Notes: generated by a model from the letters alone, not told the origin. Positions 35,425-43,765 are shown, counted from the stretch's first letter. The stretch: 64,000 nt of DNA from Zobellia uliginosa (GCF_900156625.1 NZ_FTOB01000007.1:1-64000), one strand, 5' to 3'. Made by a program: numbers and translations.

Positions 35425-36459
35425 ATGATTCATAAAAGGATTAAAACCCACTTTGACAAAAACGTATTTATCTCTTTTTTAGTATTGGTGATTTTTGGTC
35501 TTGGGCTTTTATCGTTTAGATTGAACAGTAAGGTAGACTGTAGCAATGTTGATTTTGAAATGATTGCCGAATCTTATACCACTGCCGATTTGATCGAATT
35601 TAAAAGTGTAGACCCATCGGGCGTGGAGTGGGAGTGGGATTTTGGAAAAGATATTCCTAAAAAATACAGGTCTAATGTGGTGCATCAGTTCACCAAGGAG
35701 GGCACTTATACGGTATCCTTAAAAATGAACGGTCAATGTGGGGTCACCAAACAAATTGAAATCTCAAAACCGAAGGACCTGATCGTTCCTGAACTGATTC
35801 CTAATATAATTCTTCCCGAATACGTAAGGGTCGGCCAAGAAGTTGAATTCTCGAACGATTCGGAATTTGCCGAGTCGTGGCAGTGGAGCTTTGGGGAGTC
35901 GATGACCATTGATGGCAATAATCGCAAAGAGAAGTATGTCTATAAGAGTCCCGGGGAAAAAACCGTTCTATTGGTCGTGAATGGCGATAGGCGTCATGAG
36001 GCCAAGCAGCGGATTACCGTTTTACCGGAAAAGAAAAGTAGAAAAAGAAGGGCGAGCATAACCCGTGTAGATCCTATTGAGACGGTTCTTCAGGATCAGA
36101 TAAGGGATAAGCCCAAGGCCGAGGACAAGGCTGCCGCGGATGCGGAAAAAAAGAAAAAAGAGGAAGTGGCCAATAGAATAGAAGTGTCAAACGATGACAT
36201 GCAGCAAATGTTTATTTCCTATTCCGGTAGAAACCTTGATGATGTTTCCATTCGAAAATACTTCTGTTATAGTAATATACCTGTTTTCAATAAAACGGGG
36301 AACCGGTTTACGGTGAGCCAGTTTTTTAAGGAAATAAGGGATGTGAACAAATTAGAGATCAAGAGCATAAAAATGATCAAGGATAAGCAAAAAGGTTGCG
36401 TAAAAAGCATGACCATCGATATGCGAACCAAAAAAGGCCTGTTTTGGAAGACCTTTTAA
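35425..36459 (+). CDS. PKD-domain inner-membrane T6SS protein (candidate TssP)
   Basis: 344 residues. One N-terminal transmembrane segment (FISFLVLVIFGLGLLSF, 16-32) is followed by two periplasmic PKD folds: VEWEWDFGKDIPKKYR...GTYTVSLKMNG, and ESWQWSFGESMTIDGNNRKE...GEKTVLLVVNG. A basic/charged linker (KKSRKRRAS, then AAADAEKKKKEE) leads to a C-terminal domain with two cysteines (KYFCYSNIPVF, KGCVKS). It is divergent from the core operon with a 55-bp shared promoter region. Position and topology suit TssP of subtype iii, but I cannot verify the name. Confidence 0.6.
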   Translation: MIHKRIKTHFDKNVFISFLVLVIFGLGLLSFRLNSKVDCSNVDFEMIAESYTTADLIEFKSVDPSGVEWEWDFGKDIPKKYRSNVVHQFTKEGTYTVSLKMNGQCGVTKQIEISKPKDLIVPELIPNIILPEYVRVGQEVEFSNDSEFAESWQWSFGESMTIDGNNRKEKYVYKSPGEKTVLLVVNGDRRHEAKQRITVLPEKKSRKRRASITRVDPIETVLQDQIRDKPKAEDKAAADAEKKKKEEVANRIEVSNDDMQQMFISYSGRNLDDVSIRKYFCYSNIPVFNKTGNRFTVSQFFKEIRDVNKLEIKSIKMIKDKQKGCVKSMTIDMRTKKGLFWKTF

Positions 36460-36641
36460 AGATATACTCGGTTTTTTGAAAGCCATCATTACCATTACAT
36501 TTTTTGTGGGTAGACAAATGTTCTTAAGTGGGTTTATATAAGAAAAAAACTACCCTAAGTGTATGTTTTGATTTTTAATTTTAAAGTATTTTCGTAATGT
36601 CGATAAAGGAATTTTACGAACATTTTAACCAAAAAATCAAT

Positions 36642-36688
36642 ACGGGGAAGATTTTGTCCTATCACTGATTATTACAGGGGTTCCCCGT
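36642..36688. repeat. Inverted repeat ACGGGGAA ... TTCCCCGT upstream of hcp
   Basis: Perfect 8-bp arms at 36642-36649 and 36681-36688, separated by 31 bases. They lie 50-100 bp upstream of the proposed promoter. This could be a regulator-binding site or the end of the tssP-like transcript. Confidence 0.45.
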
Positions 36689-36740
36689 GTTTCAATACGC
36701 TTTTTCGAGCTTTTTTGATTTGGTATTTCGTCGAAAAAAA

Positions 36741-36771
36741 TTGCAAGTTTTAGTGATAGTCAATAGTTTAG
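36741..36771 (+). promoter_or_regulatory. Candidate promoter of the hcp-tssBC operon
   Basis: TTG at 36741-36743, 20-bp spacer, TAGTTTAG at 36764-36771. The flavobacterial sigma-A consensus is TTG-N17-23-TAnnTTTG; there is one mismatch in the -7 box. It is positioned 65 bp upstream of the hcp ATG. Confidence 0.45.
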
Positions 36772-36835
36772 CAGCGTTCTTATGTAACGTTACTTAATTA
36801 TTAATCAGGTATTATTTACCAAAAAATTATTTATT

Positions 36836-37222
36836 ATGGCTTTTAAAGCAAAATTGAAAGTTGCGGGAAAAGAGTTTACCGTTTTACACTGTTCTTATGA
36901 TTTGAATCAAGAAGTTGATCCAACAGGAAGACCTTCTTCTGTTACCCGTGGTGGCAGAATCAACATGACTGTTGAGTCAAATGGGGAAACCGGTTTTTTT
37001 GAATGGATGACCAACAACTTTGAAAGAAAAGACGGAAGTATTGTCTTTATTAAGCGTGATACTGACGCAACTTTAAAAGAAGTTAAATTCAAGGAAGGTT
37101 ATTTGATCAAGTACAAAGAAAACTTTGATGCTACCGGTCAGAACCCATTAACTGAATCATTTACTATTTCAGCCAAGGAATTGGCCAGTGGTGGTGGTGA
37201 ACATATCAATGAATGGGTATAA
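36836..37222 (+). CDS. hcp: T6SS tube protein Hcp (TssD), copy 1
   Basis: 128 residues. MAFKAKLKVAGKEFTVLHCS, then LNQEVDPTGRPSSVTRGGRI and FFEWMTNNFERKDGSIVF, are typical of Bacteroidetes TssD (a compact Hcp with D-x-x-G-R-P). It polymerises into the inner tube. It heads the plus-strand structural operon with its own promoter and a hairpin terminator right after the stop, consistent with hcp being made in large excess over tssB/tssC. Confidence 0.93.
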   Translation: MAFKAKLKVAGKEFTVLHCSYDLNQEVDPTGRPSSVTRGGRINMTVESNGETGFFEWMTNNFERKDGSIVFIKRDTDATLKEVKFKEGYLIKYKENFDATGQNPLTESFTISAKELASGGGEHINEWV

Positions 37223-37244
37223 CCATATACGGACTTTTATTTAT

Positions 37245-37275
37245 AAAAGGGGGCAATCTTATGCCTCCTTTTTAC
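37245..37275 (+). terminator. Hairpin terminator after hcp
   Basis: AAAAGGGGGCA (37245-37255), loop ATCTTA, TGCCTCCTTTT (37262-37272) with trailing T residues. There is one G-T wobble in the stem. It is likely partial, allowing read-through into tssB. Confidence 0.65.
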
Positions 37276-37343
37276 GTTTAATCGTGTATATATTGTACGT
37301 ATAACTATTTTTTATTTAAATTTAGAAAATAAAATTATAATTT

Positions 37344-37796
37344 ATGGCTATAGGTAATCTTGGTATAGGTGGTAATGAGGTAAAAGGCGACGCAAACGAG
37401 GCCTTGACCGAAATACCACAGAATAGAACTTTAATTGTAGGTAAGTTGACCCCAAATGCTCCGGTAAAGCCCGAGGCTATTGAAGGACTTAGGACAATTG
37501 AAGATGCTTTTGAGCATTTTGAACCTAAACTGAATATCCCGTTCGAGGATAAAGACGGTGGCGTTTTCAATGAAGAACTTGCGTTCACCAACTTAGGTGA
37601 TTTTGGTAAAAAGGGAATTACAAATAACAGTGTGTTTTTAAAAGAGTTGGAGATTGAAAGTGATCAATACAAAAAGATCATCAAGCAATTGAAGACCAAC
37701 AAAATTTTAAAAGCGGCATTGGAAGACCCTGAAGCCAAACAATCCTTGGTTGAGACTATTGATGCGCTTATCGAGGAAATCAAAAATGCCAAATAA
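37344..37796 (+). CDS. tssB: T6SS sheath small subunit TssB
   Basis: 150 residues. IPQNRTLIVGKLTPNAPVKP and then the conserved sheath region IEDAFEHFEPKL...DFGKKGITNN match TssB/VipA. The C-terminal helix LEDPEAKQSLVETIDALIEE is typical of the small sheath subunit. It is 18 bp upstream of tssC, the standard pairing. It forms the contractile sheath with TssC. Confidence 0.9.
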   Translation: MAIGNLGIGGNEVKGDANEALTEIPQNRTLIVGKLTPNAPVKPEAIEGLRTIEDAFEHFEPKLNIPFEDKDGGVFNEELAFTNLGDFGKKGITNNSVFLKELEIESDQYKKIIKQLKTNKILKAALEDPEAKQSLVETIDALIEEIKNAK

Positions 37797-37814
37797 CCTT
37801 ATTCTATTCCACAT

Positions 37815-39164
37815 ATGTCCGATAAACTAAAACAGTCACAACTAAGTGACAAACCTTTCATTGAGCAAATCAAGGAAAAATCAGATAACCTTGCCAAATA
37901 CGGTGGGTTTGATTTATTAGAATCTGCTATTGATGACGTTCAGAACCTAAACCCCGATCGTAAGGCACGTAGAAAAATGTTCCTTACCGAAAACAATAAA
38001 AAACAAGAGCGGGAGTCGCTTTTGAAAATTTTATCGCTTTGGTCGGATACCTTGAAATCAGGGGATGACATCATAGGCTTGGTACAGGCTGCCGATGATA
38101 AGGCTCAAGAATCACAAAAAACATACACCAAAAACATTAAAACGGCACTTGAAGAGACTCGGGAATTGGAGACCTCTTACCGTTCTGTTGCCTTGTTTTA
38201 TAAAAACACCGATTTACCTTCATTGAAGAACGTAACCGTAGTCAATGCCGAATTGGACCAATTGACCGATTTGGACAATACGCGTTTCTTTGATTACATA
38301 CGTGAAGAATTGGTGTCTAAATATGACCGTTTAGACCTAAGGGAGAACTATTCGCTTATGGTGCTTCCAGGTTATCTAGGTTCAAAATCGGTCGTGGATA
38401 AGTGGGCAAAACTGGCCCATGAAAACAAAGTGACCTTGGTTACCGATTTTGCACATTTAGATGAACCGGACGATGTGATGGAAATGTTCGAAAGTGCCAA
38501 CTTGGCCAGTGGCGATGCTTATTTGTCCAATACGATCATGACCTGTAACTGGTTGGTCGGTAGAGGTAAGTATGATGAGGTAGGTGAAGAAGAAGATGTA
38601 CATGTGCCCCCCTCTGGAGCCTTGGCCGGAAAAATATACAAAACCTTGATGTCACAGGTTACCGCTGGTAAAAAGCACGGTGGACTAAGTGAAGTTGATG
38701 GGGTGCGTTTTGACCTTCGGAAAAGTGAGATTGCCAATTTAGAAAACTTAGGATTGGTACCTATGGTGAATGAATATGGCAAAGTAATGGCCTTTTCTGC
38801 CAAAACCTTGTTCAATGGTGACAACCTAGGGCTACAGACCTATTCCGTAGTACGTGTTTTCGATTATGTGACCAAAGTGTTGATGGACTTCCTTAACAGA
38901 AGGGCCTTTGAAAACTTCGATGCACGGACCAGAAAGGAAATCCAAAACCAAATCGTTCGCTTTTTGGATGAAATTACCGGTCCCGGTAAATTGATCGAGA
39001 ATTTTGAGATCCGTCGTTTTGAGCAGGATATTAATCAAAAGGACCGAATTTATTTAGACGTGCGTTTAAAACCTTATTTCCCGGCCAAAAACTTCTTGAT
39101 AAAGATGGACGGTCAAAAAGGTGATGAAGGTGCCGAATGGGATACCGATTACCAACAAAGTTAA
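37815..39164 (+). CDS. tssC: T6SS sheath large subunit TssC
   Basis: 449 residues. Diagnostic TssC/VipB features include LRENYSLMVLPGYLGSKSVV, then WLVGRGKYDEVGEEEDVHVP (sheath core) and the late segment FEIRRFEQDINQKDRIYLDV with LKPYFPAKNFLIKM. Length and position after tssB are as expected. The C-terminal part interacts with TssB to form the contractile outer sheath. Confidence 0.93.
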   Translation: MSDKLKQSQLSDKPFIEQIKEKSDNLAKYGGFDLLESAIDDVQNLNPDRKARRKMFLTENNKKQERESLLKILSLWSDTLKSGDDIIGLVQAADDKAQESQKTYTKNIKTALEETRELETSYRSVALFYKNTDLPSLKNVTVVNAELDQLTDLDNTRFFDYIREELVSKYDRLDLRENYSLMVLPGYLGSKSVVDKWAKLAHENKVTLVTDFAHLDEPDDVMEMFESANLASGDAYLSNTIMTCNWLVGRGKYDEVGEEEDVHVPPSGALAGKIYKTLMSQVTAGKKHGGLSEVDGVRFDLRKSEIANLENLGLVPMVNEYGKVMAFSAKTLFNGDNLGLQTYSVVRVFDYVTKVLMDFLNRRAFENFDARTRKEIQNQIVRFLDEITGPGKLIENFEIRRFEQDINQKDRIYLDVRLKPYFPAKNFLIKMDGQKGDEGAEWDTDYQQS

Positions 39165-39207
39165 TAACCCGTTTTTAAAGTTCTAAAAACACATAAACCC
39201 TACAACT

Positions 39208-39597
39208 ATGTCTTTTTTAGCAAAACTCATTATTGATGGGCAGGATTATAACGTCCTGCACTGTACCTATAATTTTGAACAACCTATGGATTCTACGGGC
39301 AAACCTGCCGGGAAACCATTGGGTGGTCAAATCATGATTACCTTGGAATCCCAAGGTAAATTCGATCTGTTCCATTGGATGTCCTCTTCAGATCAAACGA
39401 AGGACGGAACGATTATATTCTATAAACGAGACGCCATGTCGCAATTGCAGCGGGTAGAGTTTACCAAGGCCTATTGTGTGAGTCTTGAGGAAGAATTTGA
39501 CGCCATAGACGACGTACCCATGCAGAAACGTATCGTTATTTCGGCCAAGACGATTAAAATCGGTGATATGGTCTTTGAAAACCGTTGGGGGGAGTAG
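39208..39597 (+). CDS. hcp: T6SS tube protein Hcp (TssD), copy 2
   Basis: 129 residues, same fold as copy 1: FLAKLIIDGQDYNVLHCTYN, MDSTGKPAGKPLGGQIMITL, DLFHWMSSSDQTKDGTIIFY. It differs substantially from copy 1 in sequence. It directly precedes an unrecognised Cys-His-Asp protein and a lipoprotein, so it may be the dedicated carrier for that cargo, as Hcp binds small effectors in its lumen. It is 43 bp after tssC. Confidence 0.9.
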   Translation: MSFLAKLIIDGQDYNVLHCTYNFEQPMDSTGKPAGKPLGGQIMITLESQGKFDLFHWMSSSDQTKDGTIIFYKRDAMSQLQRVEFTKAYCVSLEEEFDAIDDVPMQKRIVISAKTIKIGDMVFENRWGE

Positions 39598-39647
39598 CGT
39601 AAATCTCTAGCTCTTTAATGTTGTACCATTTTTTTAAATATTCTATA

Positions 39648-40607
39648 ATGAGAAGAATAGAGCAGCTAAAACAACGGCATGATTTAAAAAAAGCTTTAAG
39701 GAGGGCGAAAAATGCTGTTACTAACATTGATGATGCTCCAGAAGACGACTTGAAATTAAAACAAAGAAATACCAAGGCCAAAGCGCAACTAAAATTAAGT
39801 CTCAAAAAATATCTTTCAAAAAGCAGTTTGAGAAAGAGCTACGGTTTGACTTATGGGATTCCCTTGGAAAGTAGATATAGACCACCTACTGATTATGTAA
39901 ATAAACAAACAGGAGAATCGGTTTATGTAAATGACGGAATTAATCAGACAGTAGAAATTGACAACAATCTATGGAAATATGCTGATTATTTATCTAACAA
40001 TCGTATAAGAAGTCCCTATAGCGATGCAATGAACCAAATATTGATAAAAAATTCCTCGTTGTTGAGTTCCACATCCTTTTCGTTTAACAATTCGGATTTG
40101 GCTGTGGCGCAATTATATCAAAAAAGGAATAATTCCAATGGTAAGAAGAGGCACGATTGCTTGACTACTGTTTGTGAAGCAACTAGAAGATTGTATCCTG
40201 GGGAAAACTTGAATTTGGCGGCTGCAATGACAATGATTTTACCTGGTAATGCTGATGGGAATAACATGAATAAGACAATGCGCCATTTACTTGATATTGG
40301 CAAAGCGGGAGGGCAACAATTAACTTTTGAAAAGACAAATGGGGGGGCATATGGCGATATAGGTTCACAATTATTAGGTAGAACTTCTCTAAACAGTACT
40401 TCGGTTTGGGGATTAAGCCTCAGCAATGCGTATCATAGTTTGATGGTTTACGTAGAACGAACAAATGGAGGTGCAAAATTCCATATAGTTGACCAATTTA
40501 GCTTTGAAACAGTTACAGATCTGTCTTCTTTTAACAACATTATCGATAACCACTTTCATGGTCCATGGAATAATCATAAAACAATTTTTACCCAATATCA
40601 ACATTAA
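39648..40607 (+). CDS. Candidate Hcp-linked effector with Cys-His-Asp (papain/NlpC-like) triad
   Basis: 319 residues from ATG 39648; an ATG at 39618 would add ten residues. There is no signal peptide. The N-terminus is lysine/arginine-rich and helical (RRIEQLKQRHDLKKALRRAK). The C-terminal half holds KKRHDCLTTVCEATRRLYPG with Cys at about 171, NAYHSLMVYVE with His at about 263, and FHIVDQFSFE with Asp at about 282. This order and spacing fit papain-like, NlpC-like or amidase folds. Located right after hcp copy 2 and 2 bp before a lipoprotein, it is most simply a peptidoglycan-directed or protease effector. I do not recognise it as a known Tae family. Confidence 0.55.
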   Translation: MRRIEQLKQRHDLKKALRRAKNAVTNIDDAPEDDLKLKQRNTKAKAQLKLSLKKYLSKSSLRKSYGLTYGIPLESRYRPPTDYVNKQTGESVYVNDGINQTVEIDNNLWKYADYLSNNRIRSPYSDAMNQILIKNSSLLSSTSFSFNNSDLAVAQLYQKRNNSNGKKRHDCLTTVCEATRRLYPGENLNLAAAMTMILPGNADGNNMNKTMRHLLDIGKAGGQQLTFEKTNGGAYGDIGSQLLGRTSLNSTSVWGLSLSNAYHSLMVYVERTNGGAKFHIVDQFSFETVTDLSSFNNIIDNHFHGPWNNHKTIFTQYQH

Positions 40608-40609
40608 CA

Positions 40610-41191
40610 ATGAAAAAAGTTCTTCTGGCCTTATTTGTATTGGTAATTTTTTCTCATTGCAAAAGCAAAGAAGAAGAAACGAATTTTGAGAAGGAGAAAT
40701 CAAAAAATTCGGTAAACGAAAATAATAAAGCTAAAAAATCAGTTCAAGAAGGTGATTGTTTTGAGTTCTTTTTCAATCAATTTATAAAGGATTTTAAAGT
40801 TGAAGCATCGGTAAGCAACACGGTAACCAGGTGGGGAACATTGGAGTGTTTTATTGAAAATAATAAGGCTATTTTTGCAAAATTAGAGAAGGAAGCGCTA
40901 TACACCCTAGCGAACGCAACAGATAATAAGCAGCCTATTCACGTAAAAAAATTAACATATTCGAATAGAGAATTTGCAAACCGGATTTTCGATAGTTATG
41001 CCAAAGGCTTTCATAATAAATGCATTGGTCTTAAGGAGCCAAACTTTATTCTAATAGAAAAAAATAGAGTTTATGTTTTTTTTGTGGGTGCAGAGTCTTA
41101 TCGAAGTACTTTGTTAACCTTTAAGACGAACTTACTTAGTGGTGGTATTCTCGAGAAATGTCAAACTCTTAGACTGAGTGAGTGTAAATAA
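40610..41191 (+). CDS. Lipoprotein, putative immunity for the Hcp-linked effector
   Basis: 193 residues. Signal peptide with lipobox LVIFSHC (Cys17) places it in the periplasm. An Asn/Lys/Glu-rich linker follows, then a domain with paired cysteines (EGDCFEFFFNQFIKDF, LECFIENN, HNKCIGLKEP, EKCQTLRLSECK), probably disulfide-bonded. The ATG is 2 bp after the stop of the candidate effector, so they are cotranscribed. Periplasmic location and position imply immunity against a periplasm-acting toxin. No named family is recognised. Confidence 0.55.
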   Translation: MKKVLLALFVLVIFSHCKSKEEETNFEKEKSKNSVNENNKAKKSVQEGDCFEFFFNQFIKDFKVEASVSNTVTRWGTLECFIENNKAIFAKLEKEALYTLANATDNKQPIHVKKLTYSNREFANRIFDSYAKGFHNKCIGLKEPNFILIEKNRVYVFFVGAESYRSTLLTFKTNLLSGGILEKCQTLRLSECK

Positions 41192-41228
41192 AATGGGAAA
41201 GTGAATTTTGGATAATAGTAATTCTAGC

Positions 41229-41320
41229 CTTCCCCTAGCTATCGCTCGCTTGCAACGAGTGCCGTCAAGGCATTAAAATGTAACAACTAGCGGTGTACGG
41301 CGTTTTTAAAATCCGAGCTA
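41229..41320. repeat. Border repeat copies R4 (inverted) and R5 (partial)
   Basis: Read on the minus strand, 41268-41229 gives TTGACGGCACTCGTTGCAAG then CGAGCGATAGCTAGGGGAAG, matching the 3' half of R3. About 20 bp further on, GTGTACGGCGTTTTTAAAAT then CCGAGCTA (plus strand) resembles the same segment of R2. The pair lies exactly where the Hcp-linked module ends and the toxin-tail archive begins. Confidence 0.6.
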
Positions 41321-41566
41321 AAAAGAACCAATACAAAGACTTATGATTGGTATTTTACAAAAACAGAAAATGACCGGATTCAAGTAGGAACACCTCTTAA
41401 GAATAACCTTGGTTATAATAGATATTTTATCATTGACTATGTGAATGTCCCCATTAATTCTGAAAGCTCCTGTGCTTCTTATACTACTCAGGAAAGGGTT
41501 CGGGAATTTGATATTTCAAGCAAAGAAATATCTGATATCATATCGGGGTCTAAACGGTTGTTCTAG
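41292..41566 (+). pseudogene. 5'-truncated gene fragment, unrecognised
   Basis: The frame is open from inside the repeat to TAG at 41564-41566, with no start codon. It encodes ELKRTNTKTYDWYFTKTEND, LGYNRYFIIDYVNVPINSES and FDISSKEISDIISGSKRLF. It has coding character but no recognised family. Its 5' end is cut at repeat R5. It may originally have been continuous with the next frame (+1 shift at the junction). Confidence 0.5.
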
Positions 41567-41567
41567 G

Positions 41568-42182
41568 ATGTTGACGGTAACCGTAAGTGAGAAAGAAGAT
41601 GCAAAAATATATGCAGCGTTTGACAATGTTGATGAGAAAAAGATAATAAGCGTTACTATTGGTGTTCCTGTGGCTGTTATTGGAACTGTAAACACCTTAC
41701 CTTTCATTATTGCAGAAGGACAATTAATAGCAGGGTCTGGTTCATATCTTAAGAGTACGATAATTGGTAGTGGTGCTGGGCTCAGCTTAGAAAGCAGTGT
41801 TAGCAGTTCATTAACTTCAATAGCTACCGATGCTACTACTCAATATGTTGGGAATGGGTTTGATTTTAAAAAGGTAGATCCATTAAAGGCTACAATGTCA
41901 GGAGTTTTTAAGGTAAACGCTTCTTCCGTATTATTAAAATCTTCCGTAAGTTCTAGGAGTGATTATGGTTACGTTCCACAATTAAATAGTTTTGGTGAAA
42001 CTGCTATTAATTTTTCATTTGGTATGTTGGGTAGAAATAGTATAAATAAAAATATTAGTTCTTTAGGGCTTTCAGAATTTAATAAAAGTATGGGAGGGTA
42101 TTTAGAAAACATTCTGAAAATGGGGGCTAATAGTACTAAAACTGCTATTGTTGTTGAAGTTAAAAAAGAAATGGAAAAATGA
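41568..42182 (+). CDS. Orphan toxin C-terminal tail (membrane-type), putative
   Basis: 204 residues from ATG 41568; an upstream in-frame ATG at 41445 overlaps the preceding fragment and looks spurious. A hydrophobic segment (VTIGVPVAVIGTVNTLPFII) is followed by a Ser/Gly-rich part (ATTQYVGNGFDFKKVDPLKA), the pattern often seen in the pre-toxin and tip regions of Bacteroidetes Rhs and polymorphic toxins. There is no delivery domain. A small membrane protein starts in the overlap with its stop, like a toxin/immunity pair. Function unproven. Confidence 0.45.
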   Translation: MLTVTVSEKEDAKIYAAFDNVDEKKIISVTIGVPVAVIGTVNTLPFIIAEGQLIAGSGSYLKSTIIGSGAGLSLESSVSSSLTSIATDATTQYVGNGFDFKKVDPLKATMSGVFKVNASSVLLKSSVSSRSDYGYVPQLNSFGETAINFSFGMLGRNSINKNISSLGLSEFNKSMGGYLENILKMGANSTKTAIVVEVKKEMEK

Positions 42183-42550
42183 TGGATTGGTTAAATTCCA
42201 AAAAACCGGTGAAATTACTGCTGGTATTAGCCATTTGTTTTTTTTCATTTAAATATTTTCGCACAATTTATCATTTCAAATTTTACTCAACTTATACTCT
42301 CGGGAAATGTACTTCCATTGAACACCAAAATGCATCCACTTATGCAGACTTTATTTTTTTTGTTGAAGGTCGTCAATATGATGGCTCAACTAAATTGAAA
42401 GAGGTAAATAGTATTTGGGTCAACAAATACTTCAAGGTAAGATACTCAAGTAAAAACCCTGAAATAAATGAGATACTTTTAGACGAAATGATTACCGATC
42501 CCAAGGCCGTTGAAGCGGCGGGCTTCAAGCTAAAAAGCAAAATAGAATAG
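42179..42550 (+). CDS. Small membrane protein, putative immunity to the preceding tail
   Basis: 123 residues, one N-terminal transmembrane segment (VKLLLVLAICFFSFKYF) and a soluble domain with TLGKCTSIEHQNASTYADFI and WVNKYFKVRYSSKNPEINEI. The start overlaps the upstream stop by 4 bp. It resembles other small single-TM proteins found behind toxin tails but has no named family that I recognise. Confidence 0.5.
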   Translation: MMDWLNSKKPVKLLLVLAICFFSFKYFRTIYHFKFYSTYTLGKCTSIEHQNASTYADFIFFVEGRQYDGSTKLKEVNSIWVNKYFKVRYSSKNPEINEILLDEMITDPKAVEAAGFKLKSKIE

Positions 42551-42645
42551 TATATGTTCTTTTTGTGTTTATGATTCTACTACATTCAGTTTTAGCGTAA
42601 AAAAATAATCTAATATTTGGTACGTTCTAAATTAAAGTGTCCCGT

Positions 42646-42819
42646 ATGAAAAACAATTTGATCACCATAGCATCCTATGCACCGGTCATCATTTATTTAG
42701 TCTATTCTTCTTTGACAAGAGAGCCCAACAGTGGCATAAATTGGATTGAAGTTGTAACGGCAGGACTTTTAGGTGGTGTAGGTACTGCAATCGGGAACAG
42801 AATGAAGAACAAAAATTAA
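42646..42819 (+). CDS. Small two-TM hypothetical protein
   Basis: 57 residues from ATG 42646; GTG 42637 would add three. Two hydrophobic helices (ITIASYAPVIIYLVYSSL and VVTAGLLGGVGTAIGN) end in a basic tail RMKNKN. It shows a holin-like or small-immunity appearance only. It stands alone between orphan cassettes. Confidence 0.4.
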   Translation: MKNNLITIASYAPVIIYLVYSSLTREPNSGINWIEVVTAGLLGGVGTAIGNRMKNKN

Positions 42820-42984
42820 TAAATAAAATTTCGGCGTTTTATTTGAGGGAAATATTGCATGTCACGGTTCAATGTTTCGGACTAAGCAACTAACTATTAG
42901 CAGATATGATAAATATAGCGAGTAGTGAAAGATGAGTAGCCAAAAGTGTTGGTTACGTTTTATAATGTGGATAAAAAAGCAGCT

Positions 42985-43653
42985 ATGAGGTTTATATTAA
43001 TGATCGTCCTTTTGATTTCTGCTATTTCTTGTAAAGAAAAAGCTTTTTCGCAAGAGATGTCTACAGAATTCTGTAAAGGCATTAAGCAGCTAGATTTATC
43101 AAATAGTTCCGCTGAAAATATCTTGAAGGATATGACGCAACTTGGTTTAGATTTAAGAAACAACAATCCGGATAAAGTTAAGTCTATAAGAAATCAGATA
43201 GCCCAACAAATAGGAACGGACGATGAAATGGAGGTAGCATATGCTTTTGCAGTAAAATTTACCGGTGATCTAATGGAAAACTGTCCCGAATATCTAACGG
43301 CAGTTAGAAAAATTTTGCCTCAAAAAATAGACTCAAATGCAACTGTAGGCTATGTGTCAGGTAAGGTCGAATCTTTTCTAAAAGAGTGGCAAAATGAGCC
43401 TTTGGACAAGAAGTATGAAATGGCTACAGATTCGATAATTACATATTTAGGTTTCTGCGCTAATTACAGAGAGAATTACCCAAATTTGAGCTATGGGGAT
43501 TTATCGCCTCAAAATGATGTACATGTATATCTTTTACACAATTCAGATGATTATCTAAAAGCTTTCCTTGTCAATACTCAATTGAAAGGTATGGGATATA
43601 AGGCTGTAGAATTCCCGAGGTTACCTGAAATTACTATTAAAGGACTTGAGTAA
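42985..43653 (+). CDS. Lipoprotein, putative immunity
   Basis: 222 residues from ATG 42985, chosen because it gives a clean lipoprotein signal (MRFILMIVLLISAISC). The mature part is helical with AENILKDMTQLGLDLRNNNP and YEMATDSIITYLGFCANYRE. No family is recognised. It stands without an adjacent intact toxin and ends just before repeat R6, so I read it as an orphan immunity gene. A role unrelated to T6SS cannot be excluded. Confidence 0.5.
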   Translation: MRFILMIVLLISAISCKEKAFSQEMSTEFCKGIKQLDLSNSSAENILKDMTQLGLDLRNNNPDKVKSIRNQIAQQIGTDDEMEVAYAFAVKFTGDLMENCPEYLTAVRKILPQKIDSNATVGYVSGKVESFLKEWQNEPLDKKYEMATDSIITYLGFCANYRENYPNLSYGDLSPQNDVHVYLLHNSDDYLKAFLVNTQLKGMGYKAVEFPRLPEITIKGLE

Positions 43654-43668
43654 TTATTTTTTAAGAAC

Positions 43669-43765
43669 CTTCCCCGCTAGCACTCGTTTGCAATGAGGAC
43701 CGTACACAGTAAGAACCGGTATAAACTGAAAAGAGAGCTATCTAAAATATTTTTGGTAGCTTTTA
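43669..43765 (-). repeat. Border repeat copy R6 (inverted)
   Basis: On the minus strand, AAAAGCTACCAAAAATATTT then TAGATAGCTCTC forms a degenerate hairpin. GGTTCTTACTGTGTACGGTC and CTCATTGCAAACGAGTGCTA then GCGGGG follow, the same order of words as R2 and R3 on the far side of the T6SS locus. Confidence 0.7.

Larger units (their letters stand above)
36460..36835. other. 376-bp hcp leader region
   Basis: No open gene is present. It holds an 8-bp inverted repeat (36642-36688) and a flavobacterial-type promoter (36741-36771), leaving a 5' UTR of about 60 bases before hcp. The rest is AT-rich. Confidence 0.6.
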
